A stretch of DNA of 64,000 nucleotides from Hymenobacter ginkgonis (lineage in GTDB: Bacteria > Bacteroidota > Bacteroidia > Cytophagales > Hymenobacteraceae): contig NZ_WQKZ01000003.1 in the NCBI RefSeq assembly GCF_009755225.1, positions 372,001 through 436,000 of the forward strand, written 5' to 3'. The position numbers were made by a program, and so were the translations under genes. The notes under the pieces were generated by a model, which saw only the letters and a list, made by a program, of their open reading frames with translations, had not been told where the DNA came from and made no database searches. This document shows positions 1 through 8,279 of this stretch, piece after piece. The first letter of the stretch is position 1. Each line of letters starts with the position of its first letter.

Positions 1-1
1 A

Positions 2-133
2 GATTATTTGCAGCATCCGTCAAACTTTGAGCTGTACAAAACCAATGCTTATAATTATGTGCAACAATTCGATAGAGAATATGTGCTGCACAACGTGCTC
101 AAACAAATGGAGCAATTGGCTTTAACTTCCTAG
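2..133 (+). CDS. 3' end of a probable glycosyltransferase (partial)
   Basis: Only the last 43 codons are in the window, ending in TAG at 131-133. The residues YVQQFDREYVL followed by a short helix resemble the C-terminal tail of GT4-type glycosyltransferases, where an F-x-R/K-E segment precedes the last helix. The sugar-nucleotide epimerase 88 bases downstream on the same strand fits a polysaccharide or O-antigen type locus. The fragment carries no catalytic motif, so the family is inferred from the tail and the neighbour; any protein ending in an amphipathic helix remains possible. Confidence 0.4.
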   Translation, partial: DYLQHPSNFELYKTNAYNYVQQFDREYVLHNVLKQMEQLALTS

Positions 134-221
134 AGGTGGCCTAGTGCTCAGCGAGCCCTATTGATTTTGATTACGTCTTTTTCTTCCCCTAAACCTCATC
201 GCACTTTAAAACTTTCTTGTC

Positions 222-1274
222 ATGAAGAAAATTCTGGTTACTGGCTCTAGCGGTCTTATTGGTAGTGAAGTAGTAAAAAAGTACGGCCAGAATGGCTGGA
301 AAGTGTACGGCGTTGACAATAACATGCGCGCTGATTTCTTCGGTCCTAACGGGGATACTCGCTGGAACCAGAAGCGTTTGTTGTCTGAATACGAAAATTT
401 CGAGCATATTGAACTGGATATTCGCAATCGCCAAGGTGTAAATGACATGCTGGCGTCTATCCGCCCGGATGCTATCGTACACACGGCAGCTCAGCCCAGC
501 CACGACTTAGCAGCAAGTCGCCCGTTTGATGACTTTGATGTGAATGCAGGCGGTACCCTCAACTTGCTGGAGGCTACCCGTAAGCACTGCCCAGAGTCGA
601 CGTTTGTGCACATGTCTACCAACAAAGTATATGGCGATGCGCCCAACCGGCTCAACTTGGTAGAAAAGGATACGCGCTGGGACTTTGGCGATGCTGCTTA
701 CCACGATGGCATTAAGGAGTCGTTCAGCATTGACCAGTCCAAGCACTCGCTGTTTGGGGCTTCCAAAGTGTCGGCCGACGTGATGGTGCAGGAGTATGGC
801 CGCTACTTCAACATCCCAACCTGCTGCTTGCGGGGTGGCTGCCTTACCGGGCCAAACCATTCGGGCGTTGAACTACACGGCTTCCTGAGCTACCTCATTA
901 AGTGCAACTTAGAGGGTAAGAAGTACACCGTCTTTGGTTATAAAGGCAAGCAGGTGCGCGATAATATTCACTCGCATGACGTAGTACGCTTCATGGAGGA
1001 ATTTATTGAAGCGCCGCGCGTGGGCGAAGTTTACAACATTGGTGGCGGCCGCGATAACTCTATCTCTATCTTGGAGGCTTTCAAGTTGATAGAAGACATT
1101 TCGGGCAAGAAAATGCTTTACGATTATGTGGACCAAAACCGCGCGGGCGACCATATCTGCTACATTTCTGACCTGAGCAAAATGAAGGCTGATTATCCGA
1201 ACTGGGATATCACCAAAAACCTGCGTACCACCTTTGAAGAAATTCACCAGTCGTGGCTCGACCGCAGTGAATAA
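222..1274 (+). CDS. NAD-dependent epimerase/dehydratase, CDP-paratose 2-epimerase-like
   Basis: A 350-residue extended short-chain dehydrogenase acting on a nucleotide sugar. The Rossmann motif GSSGLIGS is at residues 8-15, with D31 following VYG as expected for NAD binding. The S/T position is in MSTNKVYGD (131-139). In the YxxxK position the sequence reads LFGASK (177-182), so Phe replaces the catalytic Tyr; as I recall this is usual in the branch that also carries GYKGKQVRD and NIGGGRDNS, both present here. The closest characterised relative by pattern is tyvelose epimerase (CDP-paratose 2-epimerase); substrate is inferred. It probably belongs to a sugar locus with the partial gene on its left. 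A hairpin with a T-run follows the stop codon. Confidence 0.85.
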   Translation: MKKILVTGSSGLIGSEVVKKYGQNGWKVYGVDNNMRADFFGPNGDTRWNQKRLLSEYENFEHIELDIRNRQGVNDMLASIRPDAIVHTAAQPSHDLAASRPFDDFDVNAGGTLNLLEATRKHCPESTFVHMSTNKVYGDAPNRLNLVEKDTRWDFGDAAYHDGIKESFSIDQSKHSLFGASKVSADVMVQEYGRYFNIPTCCLRGGCLTGPNHSGVELHGFLSYLIKCNLEGKKYTVFGYKGKQVRDNIHSHDVVRFMEEFIEAPRVGEVYNIGGGRDNSISILEAFKLIEDISGKKMLYDYVDQNRAGDHICYISDLSKMKADYPNWDITKNLRTTFEEIHQSWLDRSE

Positions 1275-1301
1275 GTAAGGGGCTGCTAGCAGCCCAGCAA
1301 G

Positions 1302-1353
1302 GCGCCAAAGTGCTTAGTTACCTAAAATGGGGCTAGGGGCTTTGGCGCTTTTT
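1302..1353 (+). terminator. Probable terminator of the epimerase gene
   Basis: GCGCCAAAG (1302-1310) pairs with CTTTGGCGC (1340-1348) and is followed by TTTTT. The 29-base loop is long for an intrinsic terminator, so this is moderate. A 16-base palindrome, GGGCTGCTAGCAGCCC, sits just before it at 1280-1295. The rest of the gap up to lepA holds an 8-bp hairpin (TACTACTA / TAGTAGTA near 1383-1403) and two copies of the G-rich GGGTAGGG word at 1365 and 1444. Confidence 0.5.
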
Positions 1354-1514
1354 GGTGCGCGAGGGGGTAGGGCTATCGGCATACTACTACCTTATAGTAG
1401 TACCCAAATAGTAGGAGGTGGGGTGGCTTGGGAGGCAACAGGGGGGTAGGGAGGGGGTAAGCCGGGTGGTGCGTGAACCTTGCCGCGGGCATACGCCTTG
1501 CTATAAAATGGCCG

Positions 1515-1522
1515 TATCTTCG
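1515..1522 (+). promoter_or_regulatory. Probable -7 promoter element of lepA
   Basis: TATCTTCG matches the Bacteroidota -7 consensus TAnnTTTG with one change. A TTG lies at 1498-1500, closer than the usual spacing. The element overlaps the GTG codon at 1522, so that codon is unlikely to be the start and the TTG at 1546 is favoured. Confidence 0.45.
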
Positions 1523-1545
1523 TGCTGCCAAAAAATTGCCCTCCG

Positions 1546-3333
1546 TTGAAGAATATCCGAAATTTCTGCATTATTGCTCACATCGACCACGGTAAGAGCA
1601 CCCTGGCTGACCGCCTGCTCGAGTTTACGAGTACGGTAGCCAAGCGCGACATGCAGGCCCAATTGCTCGACAATATGGACCTGGAGCGCGAGCGTGGTAT
1701 TACTATCAAGAGCCACGCTATCCAGATGCAGTTTCCCTACAAAGGGGAGGTGTATACTCTGAACCTGATTGATACCCCTGGCCACGTTGACTTTAGCTAC
1801 GAGGTAAGCCGCAGCATTGCGGCCTGCGAAGGCGCACTGTTGATTGTGGATGCTTCGCAGGGTATTGAGGCGCAGACTATTTCGAACTTGTACCTGGCAA
1901 TTGGAGCCGACCTGGAAATTATTCCGGTGCTCAATAAAATTGACTTGCCCCACGCGATGCCGGAGGAGGTAACCGACGAAATAGTGGACCTCATCGGCTG
2001 CAAGCCAGAAGACATCATTCACGCTTCGGGTAAGGCTGGGATTGGGATTGAGGCGATTCTCAACGCCATTATTGAGCGCGTACCGGCACCCGAGGGCGAC
2101 CCTGCGGCTCCGTTGCAGGCGCTGATTTTCGACTCGGTTTACAACTCTTACCGGGGCATTGAGGTATTATTCCGCATCAAGAACGGCACCATGCGCAAGG
2201 GCGACAAGGTGAAGTTTATGGCGACGGGTAAGGAATATGGCGCCGACGAAATTGGTATTTTGGGCTTGAACCAGGAGCCGCGCCCCGAAATGAGCGCCGG
2301 CAACGTGGGCTACCTCATCTCGGGCATTAAGGAAGCGCGCGAAGTGAAGGTGGGCGATACCATTACGCACGTCAGCCGGCCCACGCCGGAGGCTATCCAA
2401 GGTTTTGCCGATGTGAAGCCGATGGTGTTTGCCGGTATTTACCCGGTCGATACGACCGAGTATGAAGAGTTGCGCTCGAGCATGGAAAAGCTGCAACTCA
2501 ACGATGCCTCCCTGGTGTGGGAGCCCGAAACGTCGGTGGCGCTGGGCTTCGGTTTTCGTTGCGGCTTCCTGGGGATGCTGCACATGGAAATCGTGCAGGA
2601 GCGTTTGGAGCGCGAGTTTAACATGACCGTGATTACCACGGTACCGAGCGTACAATTTCACGCTACGGGCACTAAAGACCAACTGCTGGTTATCAACGCG
2701 CCGAGCGAAATGCCCGAGCCGAACCTGATTAAGCTGATTGAAGAGCCGTATATCAAGGCTCAGATAATTACGGCCGCCGAGTACGTGGGCGCGATTATCA
2801 CGCTGTGTATGGACAAGCGCGGCATTATCAAAGGGCAGTCGTACCTGACTTCGGAGCGGGTAGAACTGAGCTTTGAGCTGCCACTGTCGGAAATCGTGTT
2901 TGACTTCTTCGACAAGCTCAAAACCCTCAGCCGCGGCTACGCCTCGCTGGACTACGAGCTGATTGGCTTCCGCGAGTCCGACATGGTGAAGCTGGACGTG
3001 ATGCTAAACGGCGAAAAGGTCGATGCCCTGTCGGCCATCGTGCACCGTTCGAAGAGCTACGACTGGGGCCGGCGCCTCTGCGAGAAGCTGCGCGAATTGC
3101 TACCCCGCCAAATGTTCGACATCGCCATTCAGGCTAGTATTGGGCAAAAAATCATTGCCCGCGAAACCGTGAAGGCGCTGCGCAAAAACGTAATTGCCAA
3201 GTGCTACGGTGGCGATATCAGCCGCAAGCGCAAGCTGCTGGAGAAGCAGAAGGAGGGCAAGAAGCGGATGCGCTCGGTGGGCTCCGTTGAAATTCCGCAA
3301 GAAGCGTTTCTGGCGGTGCTTAAAATCGACTGA
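1546..3333 (+). CDS. lepA: Elongation factor 4 (LepA), ribosomal back-translocase GTPase
   Basis: LepA is a translational GTPase that remodels stalled or mis-translocated ribosomes. The G1 motif AHIDHGKS is at residues 11-18, with the RERGITIK switch, DTPGH and NKID motifs in order, EF-G-like domains, and the LepA-specific lysine-rich C terminus ([20 protein letters not shown] region). The frame opens at a GTG at 1522, but homologs begin [16 protein letters not shown], which here starts at a TTG at 1546 and gives 595 residues, the usual length. A promoter-like element overlaps the earlier GTG. The gene stands alone and is followed by a strong hairpin terminator. Family call is certain; the start is inferred. 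Confidence 0.97.
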   Translation: MKNIRNFCIIAHIDHGKSTLADRLLEFTSTVAKRDMQAQLLDNMDLERERGITIKSHAIQMQFPYKGEVYTLNLIDTPGHVDFSYEVSRSIAACEGALLIVDASQGIEAQTISNLYLAIGADLEIIPVLNKIDLPHAMPEEVTDEIVDLIGCKPEDIIHASGKAGIGIEAILNAIIERVPAPEGDPAAPLQALIFDSVYNSYRGIEVLFRIKNGTMRKGDKVKFMATGKEYGADEIGILGLNQEPRPEMSAGNVGYLISGIKEAREVKVGDTITHVSRPTPEAIQGFADVKPMVFAGIYPVDTTEYEELRSSMEKLQLNDASLVWEPETSVALGFGFRCGFLGMLHMEIVQERLEREFNMTVITTVPSVQFHATGTKDQLLVINAPSEMPEPNLIKLIEEPYIKAQIITAAEYVGAIITLCMDKRGIIKGQSYLTSERVELSFELPLSEIVFDFFDKLKTLSRGYASLDYELIGFRESDMVKLDVMLNGEKVDALSAIVHRSKSYDWGRRLCEKLRELLPRQMFDIAIQASIGQKIIARETVKALRKNVIAKCYGGDISRKRKLLEKQKEGKKRMRSVGSVEIPQEAFLAVLKID

Positions 3334-3340
3334 TAACGAA

Positions 3341-3374
3341 AAGGCCGGCTCCCGCAAAGGAGCCGGCCTTTTTT
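3341..3374. terminator. Bidirectional terminator between lepA and the DUF805 gene
   Basis: A perfect 12-bp stem (AAGGCCGGCTCC, 3341-3352, with its complement at 3359-3370) and a 6-base loop, flanked by A-run and T-run. It can end both the rightward lepA transcript and the leftward DUF805 transcript. Confidence 0.9.
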
Positions 3375-3386
3375 AATAACGGCGGC

Positions 3387-3734
3387 TTATTTGTACGAGT
3401 AAGGAATTTTGTCTGCCAAGCCAGCGGGGTTTTTGGGGTCGGGCCCATACTCGTTCGGGCCTTTTTGGCCTTCCATACAAGCTAGCACGAGGCCATAGAT
3501 AGGGATGGCAATGTACCAGCCGCTACGGCCTACATCATGCATACGGCGCATGCCTACGGTAGTGCTGGGTATTAGTATTGCTAGCGAAAATACTAAACCA
3601 AAAAAATCAGCTTTCGCTACACCAATAATTATTAGTAGTGTAAAATTGAAAAGAATAAAATACCAATATTCGGCGCGGCGAGCCCGGCCGTCGACGTTAG
3701 CATACTTTTTTAAAACAGTAAAATAATAATTCAT
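3387..3734 (-). CDS. DUF805 family small membrane protein
   Basis: About 115 residues starting MNYYFTVLKKYANVDG, followed by the RRAEYW motif, two or three hydrophobic segments (LFNFTLLIIIGVA, FGLVFSLAILIPS), and the R-M-H-D-G-R-S-G-W block. This is the DUF805 (E. coli YhaH type) pattern, an inner-membrane protein of unknown function. An upstream ATG at 3758 would add eight residues; the MNYYF start matches the family and is preferred. The gene is lower in GC than its neighbours. It converges on lepA and diverges from the MscS-type channel. Confidence 0.85.
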   Translation of the reverse strand: MNYYFTVLKKYANVDGRARRAEYWYFILFNFTLLIIIGVAKADFFGLVFSLAILIPSTTVGMRRMHDVGRSGWYIAIPIYGLVLACMEGQKGPNEYGPDPKNPAGLADKIPYSYK

Positions 3735-3927
3735 ATAAAAAATAGTAGGGTCAGGCAAAGGGGCTTTTTCTGCCTGCCAAGATATAACCGTGCCAAAATA
3801 TTATTGCTATGCGGCAGCCGGTTGCGCCGGTATTTTTGAACTATTCCCCAGCTTTTAGCTGGGGCAGCAACGAGCAGTGAATGCTGGTTGCGAATATAAA
3901 ATTTTGAAGCTCTCTGTTACTTTTTGA

Positions 3928-6309
3928 ATGCGTTTACTACTTGATTCTCGATTTACTAGGATAGTACTATTAGCAAGTTTGTTGGTCGGTAGTTGGGGGC
4001 CGCTCCGGGCGGCAGTGGGACCAGCGCGGCCCGCAAGTGCGCGCGCTAAAGCGCGCCCTACCCCCCCCGTATTGCCCGACTCGCTGGCCCAGCGCATCGA
4101 GCGGGCGTACTTCGTGCTGAGCCGCATTAATGGGACTGCCCGCCGCAGCACCAATACCGAAGACCTGAGCGACGACCTGCCCAGCGTGGAAGACAACCTC
4201 GCTACCATCCGCGAGAACCTCGACCAGTACGGCGACGTGGTAGACGTGAAGCAGCTCCAGATGTACCGGGTGCTGCTGGCCGATATGCAGGCCAAGCTGG
4301 GCGAGTGGCGCACTTCGCTAGCTGCCGGTGGCAAGCAGCTCATTGCCATGCAGGCCCGCCTTGATACGCTGGGTACCCAGCTGCCCCCGGCCGCCGAGCG
4401 CCCGCCTATCGCCACGGCTGTGGGCCGCGCCCTGGCGCGCCTGCAGGGCAAAGAAGACCGTGCCACGCAACTGCTACTGCGCAGCCGCCAAACTGTAACG
4501 GGCCTGCAAACGCGGGTGTCGGATGGCTACATCCAGACCCTGGAGCTGCAAGACGTAGTGCGCGAGCAAATGGGCCGCTTCAACCGCCGCAACAGCGCGG
4601 CTGAACTGCCGCCGCTGTGGCACCCCGGCAGCATCAAGGCCGATGAGCAGGCGAGCGCGTTGGTGCGCAAGTCGTATGCGGCGCAGCGCTCGCTGGTGAG
4701 CTACTACTTCGCCGAAAACTGGGATTACTGGGTGTGGATGGTGGTGCTGGCGCTGAGCTTTTTTGGCTGGGTATTCCGCAATTTTCGGGCCCTGCGCCTA
4801 GCCGCGGCCAAGGCGCCTACCCCCTCGCCAGCCCTCGAGCTACCCGAGCATCGCCTGCACTACCTGCGGCCGGTGCCGGTGGCTGCCGCGCTGCTGGTTG
4901 TGTTTAGCCTGGCGCCGTTTTTTGACCTGCAGGCGCCAGCAGCTTACACCGATTTGCTGCAACTGCTGCTGTTGGTGACCCTTACGGCGCTGGGCTGGCG
5001 CAGCTGGCCGCGGGCCTTGTTTTGGTACTGGGTGGGCATTGTGGTAGCGTTTTTTGCGCTCACGTTTGCCTATGCTGTGCGGGCGCCGGGCCTGGGCGTG
5101 CGCTGGATAACGCTGCTGCTCAACCTGGGCGCCGTGGGGCTGGGGCTGGCCTTTTGGCGCTACCTGCGGCAACACCGGTTGCTGGCGGGTTTTGTGCGGC
5201 CGGTGGCGCTGCTGTTTGTGGGCCTGAACGTGCTGGCCATGCTGGCCAATGCCTACGGCCGGGTGAGCGTGGCGAAGATGTTTACTACCGCGGCCATTTT
5301 TGGCCTCACACAAGTGGTGGCGTTGTCGGCCTTCGTGCGAATTGTGACGGAAGCTTTTTACCTCCAAGTGCAGCGCACTCGGCAGGTGGGGGGGGTAGGC
5401 GGCCGGTTTAGCTTCGGCAAGATTGAGAGCGGCCTGCGCAAAGGCCTGACGGTGCTGGTGGGCGTGCTCTGGCTGATGTTGTTCACGACCAACCTCAACC
5501 TTTATAACCTCTTCTACCGCGTTATCGAGCACACGCTCACGGCGCCGCACCAGCTCGGCAGCACCGTGTTTACACTGGGTAATATTCTGCTGTTTGTGGG
5601 CATCATCTTGCTTACCATTCAGTTGCAGAAATACGTGGGCTATTTCTTTGGCGAAGCCGACGACGATTTCAACGCCGACACCGACCGCAAAGGCTCCTGG
5701 ATGGTGGCCATCCGGCTGGGCATTCTGGCGGTGGGCTTGTTTTTGGCTACGCTAGCCTCGGGGCTGCCAGTCGATAAAATCGCCATTGTGCTGGGCGCCT
5801 TGGGCGTGGGTATTGGCTTGGGCTTGCAGAATATTATCAACAACCTCGTGTCGGGCGTTATCCTCATCTTTGAGCGGCCGTTTCAGGTGGGCGACTACAT
5901 TGAGGTGAATGGCAAAACGGGCCGCGTCAAGGACATTGGCATCCGGGCCAGCAAGCTCATTTCGCAGGCGGGCTCCGAAATTATTCTGCCTAATGGCGAC
6001 TTGCTTTCGGGCCACGTCATCAACTGGACGCTCAGCAACAACCACATTCGCACCGAGTTGGGCCTGAGCCTCGGCCCCGAAACGGACCTCGACCAGGCCC
6101 GCCGCCTCATTAGCGAAGAAATCCTGGCCCACCCCAATACTCTGCACAAAGTTGCCCCCGAAATCCTGCTCAACAGCGTCAATACCTCGGGTTATGACCT
6201 CAAAGTATTGTTCTGGATAAACAACATTCGCCAGGAGCAAGCGCTTAAGAGTGAGCTGCTGGCCAGTATTTACCAGCAGCTTTCGCAGGCTGGCATTGTT
6301 ATGCGCTAA
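3928..6309 (+). CDS. Large mechanosensitive ion channel of the MscS family
   Basis: A 793-residue inner-membrane channel thought to release solutes on hypo-osmotic shock. Residues 1-28 look like a signal sequence, followed by a soluble helical periplasmic domain to about residue 260, then roughly ten hydrophobic segments, and finally the MscS core: the Gly/Ala-rich pore helix [20 protein letters not shown], the GDYIEV beta domain and the LPNGDLLSG loop. The length and periplasmic domain resemble MscK/YbdG-size paralogs rather than the ~280-residue MscS. A TACTTTTTG stretch ends two bases before the ATG. A folD gene follows after 38 bases, so the two may be cotranscribed, although the functions are unrelated. 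Confidence 0.92.
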   Translation: MRLLLDSRFTRIVLLASLLVGSWGPLRAAVGPARPASARAKARPTPPVLPDSLAQRIERAYFVLSRINGTARRSTNTEDLSDDLPSVEDNLATIRENLDQYGDVVDVKQLQMYRVLLADMQAKLGEWRTSLAAGGKQLIAMQARLDTLGTQLPPAAERPPIATAVGRALARLQGKEDRATQLLLRSRQTVTGLQTRVSDGYIQTLELQDVVREQMGRFNRRNSAAELPPLWHPGSIKADEQASALVRKSYAAQRSLVSYYFAENWDYWVWMVVLALSFFGWVFRNFRALRLAAAKAPTPSPALELPEHRLHYLRPVPVAAALLVVFSLAPFFDLQAPAAYTDLLQLLLLVTLTALGWRSWPRALFWYWVGIVVAFFALTFAYAVRAPGLGVRWITLLLNLGAVGLGLAFWRYLRQHRLLAGFVRPVALLFVGLNVLAMLANAYGRVSVAKMFTTAAIFGLTQVVALSAFVRIVTEAFYLQVQRTRQVGGVGGRFSFGKIESGLRKGLTVLVGVLWLMLFTTNLNLYNLFYRVIEHTLTAPHQLGSTVFTLGNILLFVGIILLTIQLQKYVGYFFGEADDDFNADTDRKGSWMVAIRLGILAVGLFLATLASGLPVDKIAIVLGALGVGIGLGLQNIINNLVSGVILIFERPFQVGDYIEVNGKTGRVKDIGIRASKLISQAGSEIILPNGDLLSGHVINWTLSNNHIRTELGLSLGPETDLDQARRLISEEILAHPNTLHKVAPEILLNSVNTSGYDLKVLFWINNIRQEQALKSELLASIYQQLSQAGIVMR

Positions 6310-6347
6310 GGCGCCTTACCCCCGTCATTTACCAAAACCCTGGCCCC

Positions 6348-7256
6348 ATGCCACACTCGGAAAACGCCACCGCCCACCTCATCGACGGCAAGCAAACTGC
6401 CGAAGATATCAAAGTTGAAATCGCCGCCGAAGTAGCCCACTTACTGGCCGCTGGCCAAAAAGTGCCGCACCTAGCCGCCATATTAGTGGGCCACGACGGC
6501 GGCTCCGAAACCTACGTGCGCAACAAGGTGCTGGCCTGCGAGCGCGTGGGCTACGCTAGCACGCTGCTGCGCTTCGATGACGATATTACGGAAGCCGAAC
6601 TACTGGCCCAAGTGGCGGCGCTGAATGAAAATGCCGACATCGACGGCTTCATTGTGCAGCTGCCGCTGCCCAAGCACATCGACCCCGAGAAGGTGATTGA
6701 GGCCATCCGGCCCGAGAAGGATGTCGATGGTTTTCACCCCATGAACTTGGGCCGCATGGTGGCTGGCCTGCCCGCGCTGCTGCCCGCTACCCCCTCCGGC
6801 ATCGTGGAGCTGATGGCGCGCCAAGGCATCAAAACCAGCGGCAAGCACTGCGTGGTGATTGGGCGCTCGAACATCGTGGGTACGCCGGTTAGCATCTTGC
6901 TGGCCAAGAACTTAGAGAATGCCAACTGCACCGTAACGCTCTGCCATTCGCGCACCCAAAACCTGCCCGAAATTGTGCGCCAGGCTGATATTATCGTGGC
7001 GGCCATCGGCCGACCCGAGTTTGTGACGGCCGACATGGTGAAGCCCGGCGCCATCGTTATCGACGTGGGCACCACCCGCGTGACGGACGCCAACAAGAAA
7101 AGCGGCTACTCCCTGAAGGGCGACGTAAACTTTGCCGAAGTAGCGCCGCTGGCCGCGCGCATCACGCCGGTACCCGGGGGGGTAGGGCCGATGACCATTG
7201 CCATGCTGCTGCTCAACACGCTACGCGCTGCCAAGGGCGAAGTGTACCCAAAATAG
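6348..7256 (+). CDS. folD: Methylenetetrahydrofolate dehydrogenase / methenyltetrahydrofolate cyclohydrolase
   Basis: FolD interconverts 5,10-methylene-THF and 10-formyl-THF for purine and formyl-Met synthesis. At 302 residues it has the standard length. Visible motifs are [13 protein letters not shown] with the catalytic Lys, [22 protein letters not shown], the NADP-binding [12 protein letters not shown] and the hallmark [13 protein letters not shown] near the C terminus. The GGVG of that last motif is encoded as ggg ggg gta ggg, creating a copy of the GGGTAGGG word (7180-7187) through synonymous choice in an otherwise GGC/GTG-rich gene. It lies 38 bases after the channel gene; an inverted repeat follows. 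Confidence 0.97.
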   Translation: MPHSENATAHLIDGKQTAEDIKVEIAAEVAHLLAAGQKVPHLAAILVGHDGGSETYVRNKVLACERVGYASTLLRFDDDITEAELLAQVAALNENADIDGFIVQLPLPKHIDPEKVIEAIRPEKDVDGFHPMNLGRMVAGLPALLPATPSGIVELMARQGIKTSGKHCVVIGRSNIVGTPVSILLAKNLENANCTVTLCHSRTQNLPEIVRQADIIVAAIGRPEFVTADMVKPGAIVIDVGTTRVTDANKKSGYSLKGDVNFAEVAPLAARITPVPGGVGPMTIAMLLLNTLRAAKGEVYPK

Positions 7257-7257
7257 C

Positions 7258-7335
7258 AGTAGCCCGGACGCTGGGAACTCACGCGCGGGCAATTCGTTGC
7301 CGTTACTACGCGTGGACTCGCAGAGTCCGGGCTGC
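7258..7335. repeat. Imperfect inverted repeat with arms of about 27 bases
   Basis: The left arm starts GTAGCCCGGAC (about 7259-7269); its complement GTCCGGGCT is at 7325-7333. Continuing inward, the arms stay recognisably complementary to CACGCG / CGCGTG. A small hairpin GGACT-CGCAG-AGTCC (7314-7328) lies within the right arm. It fills the folD-queE gap and looks like a REP-type intergenic element. Confidence 0.55.
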
Positions 7336-7375
7336 CGTTCGTAAATTTGAGTGACCGGAACCCCCGGTCGCGCCT

Positions 7376-7408
7376 CGGGCGTTGACGTAAGTCGCGCCCG
7401 TTTTTTTT
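7376..7408 (+). terminator. Terminator-like hairpin directly upstream of queE
   Basis: CGGGCG pairs with CGCCCG and is followed by eight Ts (7401-7408); the queE ATG is at 7416. A second small hairpin (GACCGG / CCGGTC, about 7352-7369) precedes it. It could end folD transcription or act as an attenuator in the queE leader. I could not find the conserved core of a preQ1 riboswitch. Confidence 0.5.
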
Positions 7409-7415
7409 AGTTGCT

Positions 7416-8084
7416 ATGTCTGCTGTCTCCGATTTTCTAACTCATTTGCCCATCCTCGCTGCCGGCGAGCCGGTGGCCGTGCCCGGCACGGTGCTGCCGG
7501 TGATGGAGCAATTCTATACTATTCAGGGCGAAGGGTTTAATACGGGCCGGGCGGCCTATTTCATTCGCCTGGGCGGCTGCGACGTGGGCTGCGTGTGGTG
7601 CGATGTGAAAGAGTCGTGGGATGCCGACGCCCACCCGCGCCAAGCCGTGGCCGAGCTAGTAGCTGCCGCCAGCGAGTTTGCGGGCCGTAACGTCGTTATT
7701 ACCGGCGGCGAACCGCTGATGCACAATTGCCTACCCCTCACCAAAGCCTTGCAGGCGGCGGGGTTTAAAACCTGGATTGAAACCAGCGGCGCCCACCCGC
7801 TCTCGGGCAATTGGGACTGGATATGTGTGTCGCCCAAGAAGTTTAAGGCCCCGCTGCCCGAGGTGCTGGCCCACGCCGACGAGCTCAAAATCATTGTCTT
7901 CAACGACAGCGATTTCAGATGGGCCGAGGAGCACGCCGCCCTGGTGCCCCCCACCACGCGCCTCTACTTGCAGCCCGAATGGAGCCGCGCCGCCCGCATG
8001 ACGCCCGCCCTCATCGACTACGTGAAGGCCAATCCGCGCTGGCAAGTGTCGCTGCAAACGCACAAGTACCTTGATATTCCGTAG
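7416..8084 (+). CDS. queE: 7-carboxy-7-deazaguanine synthase
   Basis: QueE is the radical SAM enzyme that turns 6-carboxytetrahydropterin into 7-carboxy-7-deazaguanine, an early step of queuosine synthesis. The cluster-binding pattern GGCDVGCVWCD has the CxxxCxxC spacing (residues ~53-60), preceded by FYTIQGEG and RAAYFIRLGGC and followed by the GGEPLM SAM-binding motif. Length (222) fits the family. No other que gene is in the window. The leader contains a hairpin and T-run ending seven bases before the start. Confidence 0.93.
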   Translation: MSAVSDFLTHLPILAAGEPVAVPGTVLPVMEQFYTIQGEGFNTGRAAYFIRLGGCDVGCVWCDVKESWDADAHPRQAVAELVAAASEFAGRNVVITGGEPLMHNCLPLTKALQAAGFKTWIETSGAHPLSGNWDWICVSPKKFKAPLPEVLAHADELKIIVFNDSDFRWAEEHAALVPPTTRLYLQPEWSRAARMTPALIDYVKANPRWQVSLQTHKYLDIP

Positions 8085-8125
8085 CGCCCCCGGTACTATG
8101 CCGATAAAAGGTAGGAGTTAATGGC

Positions 8126-8162
8126 AAAAAGCCTCGATTTCAGCACGAAGTCGGGGTTTTTT
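8126..8162 (+). terminator. Terminator after queE
   Basis: A ten-base stem with G-U pairs (CCTCGATTTC against GAAGTCGGGG), flanked by AAAA and TTTTTT. The remaining bases up to 8279 show no gene. Confidence 0.75.
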
Positions 8163-8279
8163 GCTGTTAATCCCTAAATTTTGCTAGCTAACTCACCCGA
8201 ACGGCGCCTGAAAATTGCCGTTAGCTCAGGTACGAGTCGGTGCTTCTAAGCCGGCTCCCCCTGGCGTTTTGCTCTCCTT

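Noticed and set aside
4840..5550. Long open frame antisense to the MscS-type channel
   Set aside because: A His/Gln/Arg-rich shadow of the GC-rich coding strand, with no family features. Several similar antisense frames elsewhere were dropped for the same reason.
7258..7415. preQ1 riboswitch upstream of queE
   Set aside because: Hairpins are present, but the conserved preQ1 aptamer core could not be found.
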